DNA of 64,000 bases, taken from Pyrus communis (lineage: Eukaryota; Streptophyta; Magnoliopsida; Rosales; Rosaceae). The position numbers were made by a program, and so were the translations under genes. Where the stretch lies: positions 17,698,572-17,762,571 of the forward strand of contig NC_084807.1 in the NCBI RefSeq assembly GCF_963583255.1, in the 5' to 3' direction. Below are positions 33,938-47,579 of the stretch, piece after piece (positions within the stretch are counted from its first letter, which is position 1; the number at the start of each line of letters is the position of its first letter). The notes under the pieces were generated by a model that was given only the letters and a program-made list of their open reading frames with translations, ran no database searches and was not told the origin of the DNA.

Positions 33938-36195
33938 TGTCACGCCCCGACCCGCGAATAAAGACTATTCACAAGTTAGGGCGTGAGCCATATCTTAGCT
34001 ATAGAAATAAATTCTACAACCAAGACAGGGTAGAAAAATTAAAATAAAATTATTTGGAGCTGATTACACAATACATGCTATAAAACTAGTTAACAACTTT
34101 TACATATTAATCGCTTGAGTTTACTACATAAATTTTTTGAATATGCAGTGGTATAACTATAGTGCACAAATTAACTCACAACAAAAAGTACCAACAAAAT
34201 AATAATTAAATTGTAACAACTCTTTCGAATGCCTGAAATATATGCAAATGAGATGGATGAATATACTGTAACAACCCGTCTCCAAAAACTACAGTTTTTA
34301 TAATTTTAAAATGTGAAATTTCGAAAATGCCCTTCAAGGCAAATGCGTTGACTTTTTTTGACCCCTTGTCGAGTCACGTAAGATCCATTTTCTTGGCGTA
34401 TCTTCGTAGTGCTCGTTGCTACGAACGCGTGGGCACAAACGGAATGTCATTTGGAGTTATAACGAAGGATTATTAACGATGAAGTCGAGGGCAAAATTGT
34501 AAATGTATTATTTTGTAGAATGCTCCAAATTTTTGGAGCAAAATCTAGAAAGCCACGTGTGTGGCCCAGACTAAAAGGGAAGAAAAGTTGGGCAGTGGAG
34601 ATGGAAGATAAAGGAGAGAAAAGAGGGAGGAACCAGACCAATTAAGAAAGGGAGAAAAGGAGGAGAACCAATGGGAAAATAGGAAAGAAGGAAAAAGGAG
34701 GGAAGAGGAGAAGGAGGGGAACCGAACCGGTTTCCCCTTAACTCGTGACCCGATGGTGACCAGTGAGTTTCTCCGACGAAATTCATCATTTTTTCGACAA
34801 ATTGAGCCGATCTACCACTCCGAATCATCATCTGGACCCTTCCTCTACCATTTACATACCAAATTCGAGGAGACTGGGTTCGGGATTGTGAAGAAATACA
34901 CTGGTGGGTGCAAGGGGCTTCGGGGCGGCGATCCCTCAAATCCGAAGGTAATCTTGTCAACCACCGCCACCAAAAAAAGCTTCCCTTAACCGTAGGAACA
35001 AAGCCCATGCATTGGTTGTGGCGCTGGAGTTGTTTTGGAGTCGAATTAAGAACACCCAAAGCTAAGGGTTTCCGGCGGGTTCGTGGCGATTTGAGACTTT
35101 TCCCTGCCAAATTGGCCTTAGTCACAAGTATGAAATTTTCTCTACTCAATGAGATCTTCATTTCTTCGAGAATTTTTAGAAATATTTGATTTTTCCGGCG
35201 AGTCAAGGCGGCCGACCGCCGTGTACGCGGTGCGTGGGCCGAGACCCCTTCTGACCCTCCTAGGATAAATTTGATACCTCAATTTTATATGTAAGGTCTG
35301 GTTGATGAAATATCATTGTTCAAACATAGTTTTGTTAGCAATCGCCACTTGATCTTTATATGAATTGACGATCCAACCATTAGACCATCACCAAACTTTA
35401 ATACATTATAGTACGTAATATTTGAGGACAATAGGAACTTACAGATTGGGAATCCAACGTACGGATCTTCCCATTGGATTTGTAAGCTCGTAAAATAAAA
35501 CGTCAGCCGCCACTTAATTTTAGCAATTGGCAGAGATCCGACCGTTGAATCATTCCAAAACTTTAGGATGTTGTTCTAGAAACATAATGTGGATCTTGGG
35601 AAGTTACGGATCGGAAATCTGAGATACGGATCTTCCCAATTGAGTTACGTAGGGTTGTGGACCCTACCGTTGATCTTTGACCGACGGTTGACTTTTGGTC
35701 AATGGGTCTCAAATCATTCTAGAATGTCCTTGAGGATGTGTTTTATGTAAGTTACGTGTTTTATTGATAAGAATTATGAGACATGATTTGATAATTGTTC
35801 TAGGCGCCGGTCCTTTGTGACGCCTCTGTATTCGTGTTAATGAGTTGTAGCGCGGACCTCAAGTGAGTGGGCATTTGTTTTCTATACACACACACATTTA
35901 CAATTTCCATAAACATTTTTATATGGAATTATGCTTTGCTTGCCGTGTCACAAATGAGTTACATTTTAAGTATTGCATTATTATAAATCGTGAATTATAT
36001 CGTTTGATGCTGCGGAGGCTCAGGTAAGCTTCAGGTGAGTATATTATGATGGTATTGGTTGCATGGCACATTGTTATACATTGATGCAATTAGAGCTCAT
36101 CATTGCTGCACCCCGGTGTTAGTGCTCCCGCCTGAGGCCAGGGCACAGTCCTTCACATGATGTTCACCTCCTGCACCTCACGCTCACCTTGGATC

Positions 36196-37907
36196 TGTTG
36201 AAGTTATCCTTCCTCATGCTAGAATATGTTTAGTATAATGGCACAAGTAAGGGTGTCGAATCCACAGGGACTAATTGGACCTATACAACTACTTGTTTTG
36301 CAAGAACTCTATAAGATAAATAAAACTAATCAATTTAGGCAGATTTGTTGTTGTAACTTGAAAGCACAAGAAAATGAAGTAAACACAAATAAATGAATCA
36401 ACAACTAATGAAATGAGATAGCACAAATGGAGATGAAGCTAGAGATTCGGTTTCACCATTGCTAAGCCAAGTCCATGCTTGTTAAGTCAGTTTATACTCA
36501 GCCATCTACCTATTTCTTGGGTTTGTTTCACTTAGATATGATCAACCATATGATGTGTGGACTTGATCAAATGTTCCTAATCATGAACCTAATTGTGATG
36601 TGCAACTTTGGTTCCTAATCAAGAACATGACACGCACAAGAAACTTTCATAAAACCAAAGGAAACACTCGGCAGGATGTTTGCAAAACATTCCCTTCATT
36701 CATTCACATATCCACCAAGAATATGCATGATGTGTGCTTTAATCTTGGCTAAACAACCTGTGGTTAATTCAAATGGTGATCAAGCATTACAATCAACACA
36801 CAAAGTCGCAACTAAATCAGAGAATGAAACAAGAAATAGATGGATCAACTGAGCATTCTGAATTAACTACATGGCAATCTTGCAAGGCTACATCGAATCC
36901 CTAGAAAGAGATTAGTTACACTTCATGTTTACAGAATGTTTGACATAAAAATATACAACATGAATGAACATAGAATTAAGGAGAAGGAACCCTTGAAGCA
37001 AAACTGATGTCGAAATCCCTTAAGAGTTGCCTTCGGTGTTGGTGCTCCAAGTGTGTTGTAAATGAATGTGGAGCGGCTAAGGTTGAATGGTTTCTGCGAA
37101 TGGGAGAGTGTATGGAATGAAGCCCCGAAGAAGTTGCTGAAATGCCTAATTCGCTTGGTTTAAATATGGAGATGAATAGATGGGAGAGGGAACATGACAG
37201 CTAGGTGAATGCATGTGCAAAGCTGGAAATGTGATGCTGGAAAGTGGAGGGGGAGTCACGGTCATGATTGTGTTTGTGTGAATGGTTATGGAGTGGGTGG
37301 ATTTCTGGGATGGTGATGCACGGCATAAGGGAAATATGAATGCATGTGGCTAATTTAATTGAAGATGCATGTGGAATGGCTGCAAGGATGAAGTGGACAA
37401 CCTGGAATTGGTTGTAACAAGCTGGAACAGGGGTATGAAAGTGCACGGCATGGGCATAAGGGAGCTGGAAATGCAAAGGTGAACTGGAAAGGCCAGGGAA
37501 TGCACGGCCAGGTGTGTGGAAATGCATGTGAGTGCATGTATTGGTGTTGGAAATGCATAAGTGAGCTGGAAGTGCATATGAGTCCACGGCAATGTGTGTG
37601 GAACCACCCAACATGGCCGAATTGCACCACTTTCCTTCCACATCTTTTCCTGAAATTCCAGCAGCCAAATTAGTCCTAGATTCCTCATTTGGACTTCAAA
37701 TTAACTCCCCAGAATCCTCTCCACGTTTGGAATAATGCTCAGCTACCAAAAGGAGTGTTTTTACTTCATTTGCCTTCCAATTGATCCTATTACACACTTG
37801 GCTGCACACTAACACCAAATAATGTAAAATGCAACCATTTTAATCCAAAAACATCACAAAGACACCAAATATGGAAGATATAAACGCATGCAAAATGTGA
37901 ACTATCA
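36196..37907 (-). repeat. 3' LTR of the Athila-like element
   Basis: TGTTGAAGTTATCC ... AACTATCA on the plus strand. Nearly identical to 45114-46824. Open frames of 150-155 codons inside both LTRs are antisense to each other and not taken as genes. Confidence 0.9.
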
Positions 37908-37922
37908 AATACCCCCAAACCT
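37908..37922 (-). other. Polypurine tract
   Basis: AGGTTTGGGGGTATT on the minus strand, directly next to the 3' LTR, where plus-strand DNA synthesis is primed. A second very similar tract lies at 39428-39442. Confidence 0.75.
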
Positions 37923-39607
37923 GGTTTTTGCTAGCCCTCGAGCAAACTTAAAACTAAAACACACAAAACACTATCATCTAACTAAACCACTTTCGCTGGT
38001 CAAACGATTGCACTGAGCGTGTGCAACAAGCCTTTGAACCCCTAGGTGTCCCTAGTTGGAGGAGTTGTGTCTCCTGAGGGTTTACAGTGATGACACCCAC
38101 AAACATTTACAACATCTGCAAACAATTTGGTTAAAACATACTTTAAACAAACTAATAAGAACTAATGAAAACTATGTCATAAATTCAACTCAAAAGTTTG
38201 CCACTTCAAAGAATCGTATCAATTGTAACGTATAAAGCTATTTCTCCATTTTCTTACAACTTCAACATAGGTCACCATACCCAAATGCTTAAGATAGAAT
38301 TCGCTTCAACTCTACTCTTCACAGATTTCACTCAAATTTTCACTCAGATCCTAAGGTTTAGTCTCTCCACAACCATATATGAGTGAAATTATGTGAAGGG
38401 AATCAAAAGTCTCACATATGAATTCTGAAATGAAAGCACAATTTCTGAGTAGATCTCATGAAATGAATCAAATGCTAAGAATATAGATAACACACACACT
38501 TACCATCACCCATGAATACATCCTCAATGATCAGCTAGGTCTTTCTCAAGATTGTAATGTAAGGCATAGGTTATAGGTTACGAAAGAAGTGATATGAAAT
38601 ACTAGAGCTTGGGGCATACCAAAGTGTCCTTGAGGATCATGCTCTTCACTTGCATTTGTCTTCTTTCTTCTTTGTTTTTGGCGTCCAGGCCCTATGCATT
38701 ATAATGAGGAGATTTGGAACTTGTATCCACTTTGATTCTCTTTTTTTTTTTATATAGCTTTATTTTTAGAAACAACTTCAACATAGGTGCCCTCGGTACA
38801 TGCCACAATCTTGTTCTAAAGCTCAATTTACCTTTAGTCTTCATCACATTGGTATTCCCCAAACTATAACGTATGGCTTGTAATGGGCTAGAATGGGTAG
38901 AGTATGGTGTGGGTGATGAAAGAATTAGGCTAAAGTGTTTGGCTGCAACAAGGATGAATGGAGCACACAAAGGGATAGGATTTAAGCCTTTTAGTAGTTA
39001 AAACATGCATAGCCTAACATCGTCTCATTGAGTTCATTCATGAATGATACTAAACACATGGTATCTGCAAAAGAGAGTAATTCTTAGTATCCAATCAAAA
39101 TAGAAGTAATGAGATCATTTAAAGTGAAATTGAAAGAAAAAGATAGGAGTAGAAACCCTTTAAACCCTCTCAAAGACGCAATTAGGCTCAAAATAACTCA
39201 CTAGGGTAGTCTCCACAATTCTTCTTCCAGAATTTGAGTATGGTACCTCTATCATCATAATTTCAAAAGTTACAGCTTTATAAATGACAACAAGATGCAA
39301 CCCTTTTTCATAGCAACCCAATAGTTTGTTTGCAAACATAGCCCTCATATACATTCGTATTAGTAAGCAAAAACACACTTAACCAAAACTAACACAACTA
39401 ACACAAAAAAAAACAAACCTTCCATCCCACACCCCCAAACCTAATCAAATCATTGTCCTCGATGCTTAAACTTGTATTTAATGCAAGTAGGCAAAGAATA
39501 TGGAATGGTGACAACATAAACACAAAATAAGGAAAGAACACAAACCACACTAGGTTGCCTCCTAGTAAGCGCTTTATTTAATGTCTAGGCAAGACATGGT
39601 AGCTTGT
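37923..39607. other. Non-coding spacer of the Athila-like element
   Basis: About 1.7 kb between pol and the polypurine tract, where some Athila relatives carry an env-like gene. No open frame above 92 codons and no membrane-protein pattern was seen. A second polypurine-like motif (AGGTTTGGGGGTGTG on the minus strand) is at 39428-39442. Confidence 0.6.
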
Positions 39608-42600
39608 TCACGGTGTTGTAAACTTAAGAAAATCTACAACTTGATAAACTTGCTCTTCCTCCACTTTCTCCAAATATGGTTTCAATCGCTGCCCATTGAC
39701 TTTAAAAGAGGTGCCATTCTTCATGTTCTCTATCTCCACAGCTCCGTGGGGAAATGTTTGCAGCACCTTAAATGGTCCCACCCACCTAGACTTCAATTTA
39801 CCTGGAAAAAGTCTCAAACGTGAGTCATACAACAGTACTTTCATACCTTGGTGAAACTCCTTCCGTAGGATGGCCTTGTCATGATAGAGCTTAGTCCGTT
39901 CCTTGTAGATTTTGGCATTCTCATATGCTTCATTTCTGAGTTCTTCCAACTCATTAAGTTGGAGCTTCCTTGCTATTCCAGCATCCTTGTAATCAAAGTT
40001 GAACTTCTTGATGGCCCAATATGCACGGTGTTCAAGCTCCATTGGCAAATGACAAGCTTTCCCAAACACAAGGCGATAAGGACTCATGCCAATGGGGGTC
40101 TTGTATGCTGTTCTATATGCCCATAGTGCATCATTCAACCTCAGTGACCAATCCTTCCTTGTAGGGTTTACGGTCTTCATCAAAATGTTCTTGATCTCCC
40201 TATTGCTAATCTCCACTTGTCCTGAGGTTTGAGGATGGTACGGGGTTGCCACTTTGTGGTTGATGTTGTACTTCTTCATCAAGGATTCAAAGGGTTTGTT
40301 GCAGAAATGGCTGCCACCATCACTAATAATAGCTCTTGGGGTTCCAAACCTACAAAAAATTATATCTTTAAGAAAATTCAAAACAACCTTATGATCATTA
40401 GTTCTTGTAGCAATGGCTTCAACCCATTTAGATACATAATCTACTGCCACTAATATGTATAAGTAGCCAAAAGAGGATGGAAATGGTCCCATGGAATCGA
40501 TTCCCCAAACATCAAAGAGCTCCACCACCAAAATGTTGTTCAATGGCATCTCATTTCTTCGGCTAATGTTCCCCATTTTCTGGCATCTATCACACTTAGA
40601 ACAAAAATCAAAAGCATCTTTGAATAAAGTAGGCCAAAAGAAACCAGATTGTAAAACCTTTAGAGATGTCTTTTTGGCACCAAAATGTCCTCCACATGCC
40701 AATGTATGGCTGAACGTTAGAATGCTTTGTTGCTCACTCTCTGGGACACATCTCCTAATGATTTGGTCAGGGCAATATTTAAACAAATATGGTTCGTCCC
40801 AAACGTAGTGCTTTACCATGGCAAGGAACTTCTTTCTTTCCTGAAAAGAGAGGTCATTTCTAATTACACCACAAGCAAGATAATTAACAAAATCAGCATA
40901 CCATGGTTCTTTTTCTTGAATAACAAGGAGTTGTTCATCTGGAAATGATTCATTTAGAGACAAAGGTTGTTCAACTCCATGGTTTTCATTGAGCCGTGAC
41001 AAATGGTCAGCCACAACATTATCACTTCCCTTCTTATCTCGAATTTCCAAGTCAAACTCTTGCAGTAAGAGTATCCATCTAATTAAGCGTGGCTTAGCAT
41101 CCTTTTTTGTCATCAAGTACCTAAGGGCTGCATGATCAGAAAACACAATAACTTTAGATCCAACAAGATATGACCGAAACTTCTCTAAGGCAAAAACAAT
41201 AGCAAGCAACTCCTTTTCAGTTGTGGAATAGTTAAGTTGAGCATCATTTAGAGTCCAGCTTGCATAGTAGATCACGTGTGGGAGCTTGTTCACCCTTTGC
41301 CCTAAAACTGCACCAATAGCATAGTCAGAGGCATCACACATTAATTCAAAAGGTCAAGACCAATCTGGTGCCATAATAATAGGGGCCGAGGTTAATTCAT
41401 GTTTCAAAGTATTGAATGCATCCATACAAGCTTTATCAAAATGAAATACAACATCTTTAGCTAACAGATTGCATAATGGACGAGTGATCATTGAAAAGTT
41501 CTTAATGAAACGACGATAAAAGCCCGCATGTCCCAAAAAACTTCTTACTCCCTTCACGGTTGTGGGAGCTGCCATATTGGTGATGATGTCAATTTTGGCT
41601 TTGTCCACCTCCATTCCTTTGCTAGAGATTACATGCCCCAACACAATTCCTTGTTTCACCATAAATTGGCACTTTTCCCAATTGAGAACCAAATTTGTTT
41701 CCTGACATCTTTGAAGTACTAAAGAGAGATGGTTAAGACATTCATCAAAAGAGGAACCAAACACTGAAAAGTCATCCATAAATACCTCAATGAATCTTTC
41801 TACCATGTCAGAAAAGATTGCCAACATGCATCTTTGGAATGTTGCTGGAGCATTGCAAAGTCCAAAAGGCATTCTCCTATATGCAAATGTGCCAAAAGGG
41901 CAAGTAAAGGTAGTTTTCTCTTGATCCTCCGGAGCAATTGCAATTTGATTGTAACCTGAGTAACCATCAAGAAAACAATAGTGTGAGTAACCTGCCAATC
42001 TCTCAAGCATTTAATCTATGAAAGGCATAGGAAAGTAATCTTTTCTAGTGCTAGAATTCAACTTCCTGTAATCGGTGCAAACACGCCAACTAGCCGTGGG
42101 CTTTGTGGGCACAAGCTCTTTGTTTTCATTCTTCATCACCGTGATTCCCACCTTCTTAGGTACCACCTGAATAGCACTCACCCATTTGCTATCAGAAATG
42201 GGATATATTATCCCCACATCTAACAACTTCAACACTTCATTCCTCACAACTTCCTTCATGTGTGGATTGAGCCTCCTTTGTGGTTCACGGGTTGACTTTG
42301 CTCCTTCCTCCAAAAAAATCCTATGCATGCACATGGTAGGGCTTATTCCCTTGATATCTGCAATAGACCAACCAATAACTGATTTGAACTCTTTTAACAC
42401 CCTAATTAGTTTATCTTCTTCATTTGGGGTGAGGTCAGAAGTTATGATAACTGGAAGAGTTTCAAATTCAGCTAGATATGCATACTTTAGATGTGGTGGA
42501 AGTGGTTTAAGTTCAAGTTTTGGTGCCTTAACAGTGGAAGGGGTTAAATGTGACCTCGATGGTTCTAAAGGCTCTAAAAAAGGTGAAATATTCAAAGGAT

Positions 42601-44980
42601 ACGGTGCCAATGCTTCCAAGGCAGCTACCTCTTCCATGAGTGCATCTTCTTCATCAAACTCATCTTGAGATTGACTCAAAATAGTTTGTAATGGTTCATT
42701 AGATTGTGCCTGCAAGAACTTAGAGAAAACAAGCGAATCAAGCACATCAATAGCATAACAATCAAGAGATGAAGAAGGATGTGAAAGAGACTCAAACACT
42801 TTGAATTGAACGGTCTCTCCTAGCACTGTCATAGTGAGGAGTCCATTTTGCACATCAATGATGGTCTTGGCCGTGGCCATAAACGGTCTCCCAAGCAAAA
42901 TAGGCAACTCTCGGTCATGTATAGGAGCTTCTTCCATGTCCAACACTACAAAATCCGCAGGCAAGATTAGTTTATCAATTTGAACTAGAATGTCCTCTAC
43001 TATACCTCTTGGATATTTCACGGATCTGTCCGCAAGTTGTAATGAGATGGTGGTGGCTTTCAATTCCCCCAAACCTAGTTGAAGGTACATGGAATAAGGC
43101 ATTAAGTTGATGCTAGCACCTAAGTCAAGCATCGCCTTCTCTACCTTCTTGTCCCCTATGGTGATGTTGATAGAAAAACTTCCTGGATCCTTGAGCTTTG
43201 GTGGAAGTTTTCTTTGCAACACGGCACTTACATTCTCGGACACCACTACCTTCTCATGTGGTCCATACTTCCTTTTGTAGTTGCTTAACTCTTTGAAGAA
43301 CTTCCCATAAGCTGGCATGTTCCTAATGACATCAAGCAAAGGTAAGTTAACATTCACCTTACTTAGAATATCAAAAATCTCCTTAAATGACTTATCCTGC
43401 TTGCTCTTGGCAAGTCTTCCAGGGAATGGTATTGGTGGAGTGTAAGGTTTCTCGGCCTTGTGAAGATTTGGGGCTTCCAACGAGGAAGTAGCATGGCTTG
43501 GTTCCTCATTTGGTTTCTCATTTTCTCCTTGAGTAACCCCTGCATTCACATGATCAGATTCATTAGTAACTTCATTGCCAACTCTATTATTGATAACCTT
43601 ACCACTTCTAAGTGTAGTGATTGCTTTGGCTTGCTCTTGGTTCCTTTGGAGTATCACGGGTTGGCTTGGAAACTTTCCAACCTCTCTTTGGTTCAAGGCA
43701 TCTGCAATCTGCCCCAATTGTGTCTCCATTTTGGTTAGAGTCGCCGAATGTTGTTGGAGAGTGCTATTGGTGGTTTGTTGGAATTGCAAGGTATTTTGGG
43801 CTAACAATTTAACCGTATCCTCAAGTGTAGGTTTTGGTTGGAAGTTTTGGAATTGATTGTTGTTCTTCCACGAAAGATTGGGATGATCTCTCCAACTTGA
43901 GTTATATGTATTGGAATACACATCATTCCTTGGCCTTTGATTGTAAGAATTCATGAGGTTCACTTGCTCTTGGACAAACTCGGGATAAGCCTCCCTAGAT
44001 GGACATTGATGAGTAGGATGGCTTGGTATGTTGCAAATGGCACACACTTCATTTGCTTTTGGCACCATGTTGAGCACGGATTCAAGCTTCTTTTCTAGGT
44101 TAGCTACCTGCAAAGAAAGATCATGATTAGAACTTGTTTCATATACTCCAACTCTCTTACCCCTTAAATCTTTGTGTTGAGCATTAGATCCCAACATCTC
44201 ATAAATGTTATATGACTCTTGAGCATTCTTTTTCTTCAAAGCTCCACCTGCTGCATTATCAACAGTTGATTGACATGTTTGGGTTAGTCCATCATAGAAA
44301 ATTTGCATTTGTAAGTGAATAGGTAACCCATGGTGTGGACATTGCAGCAAAAGGCCTTTAAAGCGCTCCCAACACTCATTGAAAGGTTCTCCATCATCTT
44401 GTTTGAAGTTGAAGATTTGTCCCCTTAATGTGGCTGTCTTTTGAGTGGAAAAGAACTTCTCCAAAAACTTCTTAGCCACGGCATCCCATGTGGTGAGGGA
44501 ACCAGGTGCTAGAGTCATCAACCAACCCTTGGCCTTATCTTTCAAGGTGTAAGGAAACACTCTCATTCTCAAATTTGCTTCACTTACTCCCTACAAAGGT
44601 AAACCACTCACCACATTGTAAAATTCTTTAATATGAGCCAAAGGATCTTCATTATGTAAGCCATAAAAAGAAGGAAACATATGGAAATGTGAAGATTTAA
44701 GATCATAGTTTCTAGCTTCTGTGGGCAGCAAGATGCATGAAGGTGAATTTGGTATGATTGGTTGAGCAAAGTCCTCCAAAGCTCGAAGATCATCTTGGTT
44801 GCCCGCCATCTCTTCTTCTCTTTCCCAATTAAAGTGCTCAGATCCTTCACTTGTTGGACTAGACGGTTTCCCTTCCTCTTCTTCACGGACAATGGAGGAA
44901 CTTGTTGGCACAAAGCTTTCCAAAGTGTTGCCCTTTAACCGTTCAATTATTTGGCCTAATTCAGCAAGTCTATTTGACAT
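39608..44980 (-). pseudogene. Gag-pol polyprotein of the Athila-like element, three nonsense codons
   Basis: One frame of about 1791 codons. In order: capsid (near 44570-44220); zinc knuckle CAICNIPSHPTHQC at about 44010-44051 (CX2CX4HX4C); aspartic protease with DLGASINLMP near 43100-43135; reverse transcriptase from about 42330, with MPFGLCNAPATFQR and the catalytic FMDDFSVFG near 41770; RNase H from [15 protein letters not shown] at 41341; integrase with the HHCC finger (near 40700-40560), ISDGGSHF and [11 protein letters not shown]-terminal RLKPYLE near 39660. Stops: TAG near 44588, TAA near 42011 (FID-stop-ML, usually Gln) and TGA near 41351 (WS-stop-PFEL). No frameshift was seen, so the element was coding-competent until recently. 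Confidence 0.9.
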
Positions 44981-45091
44981 ATACTACCTAAAACAAGATA
45001 AAACAAGTTTGAATAAAAATCAGAAGTCTACTTAAAATGAAAAGAACAAGGTTTAATATCAAAACAAGCAATTATAAGGGACTGAAATCAG

Positions 45092-45109
45092 TCCCCGGCA
45101 ACGGCGCCA
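45092..45109 (-). other. Primer binding site
   Basis: TGGCGCCGTTGCCGGGGA on the minus strand, four bases inside the 5' LTR. This is the sequence commonly seen in Athila-type elements and attributed to a tRNA-Asp primer. Confidence 0.8.
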
Positions 45110-45113
45110 TTTT

Positions 45114-46824
45114 TGTTGAAGTTATCCTTCCTCATGCTAGAATATGTTTAGTATAATGGCACAAGTAAGGGTGTCGAATCCACAGGGACTAATTGGACCT
45201 ATACAACTACTTGTTTTGCAAGAACTCTATAAGATAAATAAAACTAATCAATTTAGGCAGATTTGTTGTTGTAACTTGAAAGCACAAGAAAATGAAGTAG
45301 ACACAAATAAATGAATCAACAACTAATGAAATGAGATAGCACAAATGGAGATGAAGCTAGAGATTCGGTTTCACCATTGCTAAGCCAAGTCCATGCTTGT
45401 TAAGTCAGTTTATACTCAGCCATCTACCTATTTCTTGGGTTTGTTTCACTTAGATATGATCAACCATATGATGTGTGGACTTGATCAAATGTTCCTAATC
45501 ATGAACCTAATTGTGATGTGCAACTTTGGTTCCTAATCAAGAACATGACACGCACAAGAAACTTTCATAAAACCAAAGGAAACACTCGGCAGGATGTTTG
45601 CAAAACATTCCCTTCATTCATTCACATATCCACCAAGAATATGCATGATGTGTGCTTTAATCTTGGCTAAACAACCTGTGGTTAATTCAAATGGTGATCA
45701 AGCATTACAATCAACACACAAAGTCGCAATTAAATCAAAGAATGAAACAAGAAATAGATGGATCAACTGAGCATTTTGAATTAACTACATGGCAATCTTG
45801 CAAGGCTACATCGAATCCCTAGAAAGAGATTAGTTACACTTCATGTTTACAGAATGTTTGACATAAAAATATACAACATGAATGAACATAGAATTAAGGA
45901 GAAAGAACCCTTGAAGCAAAACTGATGTCGAAATCCCTTAAGAGTTGCCTTCGGTGTTGGTGCTCCAAGTGTGTTGTAAATGAATGTGGAGCGGCTAAGG
46001 TTGAATGGTTTCTGCGAATGGGAGAGTGTATGGAATGAAGCCCCGAAGAAGTTGCTGAAATGCCTAATTCGCTTGGTTTAAATATAGAGATGAATGGATG
46101 GGAGAAGGAACATGACAGCTAGGTGAATGCATGTGCAAAGCTGGAAATGTGATGCTGGAAAGTGGAGGGGGAGTCACGGTCATGATTGTGTTTGTGTGAA
46201 TGGTTATGGAGTGGGTGGATTTCTGGGATGGTGATGCACGGCATAAGGGAAATATGAATGCATGTGGCTAATTTAATTGAAGATGTATGTGGAATGGCTG
46301 CAAGGATGAAGTGGACACCTGGAATTGGTTGTAACAAGCTGGAACAGGGGTATGAAAGTGCACGGCATGGGCATGAGGGAGCTGGAAATGCAAAGGTGAA
46401 CTGGAAAGGCCAGGGAATGCACGGCCAGGTGTGTGGAAATGCATGTGAGTGCATGTATTGGTGTTGGAAATGCATAAGTGAGCTGGAAGTGCATGTGAGT
46501 CCACGGCAATGTGTGTGGAACCACCCAACATGGCCGAATTGCACCACTTTCCTTCCACATCTTTTCCTGAAATTCCAGCAGCCAAATTAGTCCTAGATTC
46601 CTCATTTGGACTTCAAATTAACTCCCCAGAATCCTCTCCACATTTGGAATAATGCTCAGCTACCAAAAGGAGTGTTTTTACTTCATTTGCCTTCCAATTG
46701 ATCCTATTACACACTTGGCTGCACACTAACACCAAATAATGTAAAATGCAACCATTTTAATCCAAAAACATCACAAAGACACCAAATATGGAAGATATAA
46801 ACGCATGCAAAATGTGAACTATCA
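45114..46824 (-). repeat. 5' LTR of the Athila-like element
   Basis: Differs from the other LTR at about twelve bases, for example AGACAC for AAACAC near 45300 and GTGGACACC for GTGGACAACC near 46313. Confidence 0.9.
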
Positions 46825-47579
46825 GGATCTAAGTTTGGTGCCAGACCTGTCGTACAGACCACAATAGGTGGTTCTGACTTGTAGGTGACCCACGATTATT
46901 CGCACAACCTTCACGTGATCATAGCACTTGAGCGTACATATTTATGCCCAGCCCTGTCATAAAAACCACAATAGCTGGTTCTAACACATGTGCTAGCATA
47001 TATTGATGAGATATAGATCCAGTCGTACATGTCACATTAGGTGACTCCAACTGGCATATTATTTTATATTGATTTCACCTAGCTTACATCTTTTAGTGAG
47101 GAAACGTTATGGCATGGCATACTTCAGTTTTTACTGGCCTTGTGCATTGGTATTCGTATGTATATACGTAGTCTTATTTTCTAAAAACTATACGAGTTTT
47201 ATAGTAAGGGGTTATTACTTTCAGAAAAGAGAAATGTGTTTTCTAAAGCTTTGTTTTTGCCCACTCACCCTTCTGTTTTTCGCTCCTCCAGGTTTTAGTA
47301 GCTGAGCTTCTGTATCGACGAGGATTCTTAGCATATCTCAATATAGGTGGCTACCTATGATGGTATAATCCTTATCTTACCTTACTGTACTTTACTTATA
47401 CTCTGTAATCACATGTGAAATGGGTTCATTCCTACTCACAGCACACTCTTATAATTAGGCACTTTTAGGTTTAAATTTATTCACATTTTCCACATCACTA
47501 CACTTTATGGCTTCATCACCTTTTAGGAGTCGGCCAACATAACTCGATCCAGGTGTCGGCCAGCACAGATCGATTCGGC

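Larger units (their letters stand above)
36196..46824 (-). mobile_element. Athila-like Ty3/Gypsy retrotransposon, young, nearly intact
   Basis: It is 10,629 bp with LTRs of 1712 bp (36196-37907) and 1711 bp (45114-46824) and a perfect GGATC target duplication (36191-36195 and 46825-46829). The primer binding site and polypurine tract are in place. Gag and pol share one frame broken only by three nonsense codons. By eye the LTRs differ at about twelve bases plus one indel (about 0.7%). At 1.3e-8 substitutions per site per year that means roughly a quarter of a million years; the rate is an assumption. No env-like frame lies between pol and the 3' LTR. Clade call rests on the GGCGCC primer site, the DLGA protease and integrase style. 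Confidence 0.85.

Noticed and set aside
34571..35206. 211-codon minus-strand frame inside the second-level LTR
   Set aside because: No recognisable domain; it lies in LTR sequence with repeated simple motifs and has no counterpart in the related LTR at 30615-32855.
37201..37688. Open frames of 91-155 codons in the 3' LTR, repeated at 46119-46605 in the 5' LTR
   Set aside because: They overlap in several frames within an LTR, have low-complexity His/Cys-rich composition caused by repeated TGGAAATGCATG motifs, and match no family.
37923..39607. Possible env-like gene of the Athila-like element
   Set aside because: The position is right, but no frame exceeds 92 codons and no membrane-protein pattern is seen.
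45092..45109. tRNA-like sequence
   Set aside because: It is only the 18-base complement of a tRNA 3' end used as a primer site; no cloverleaf is present nearby.
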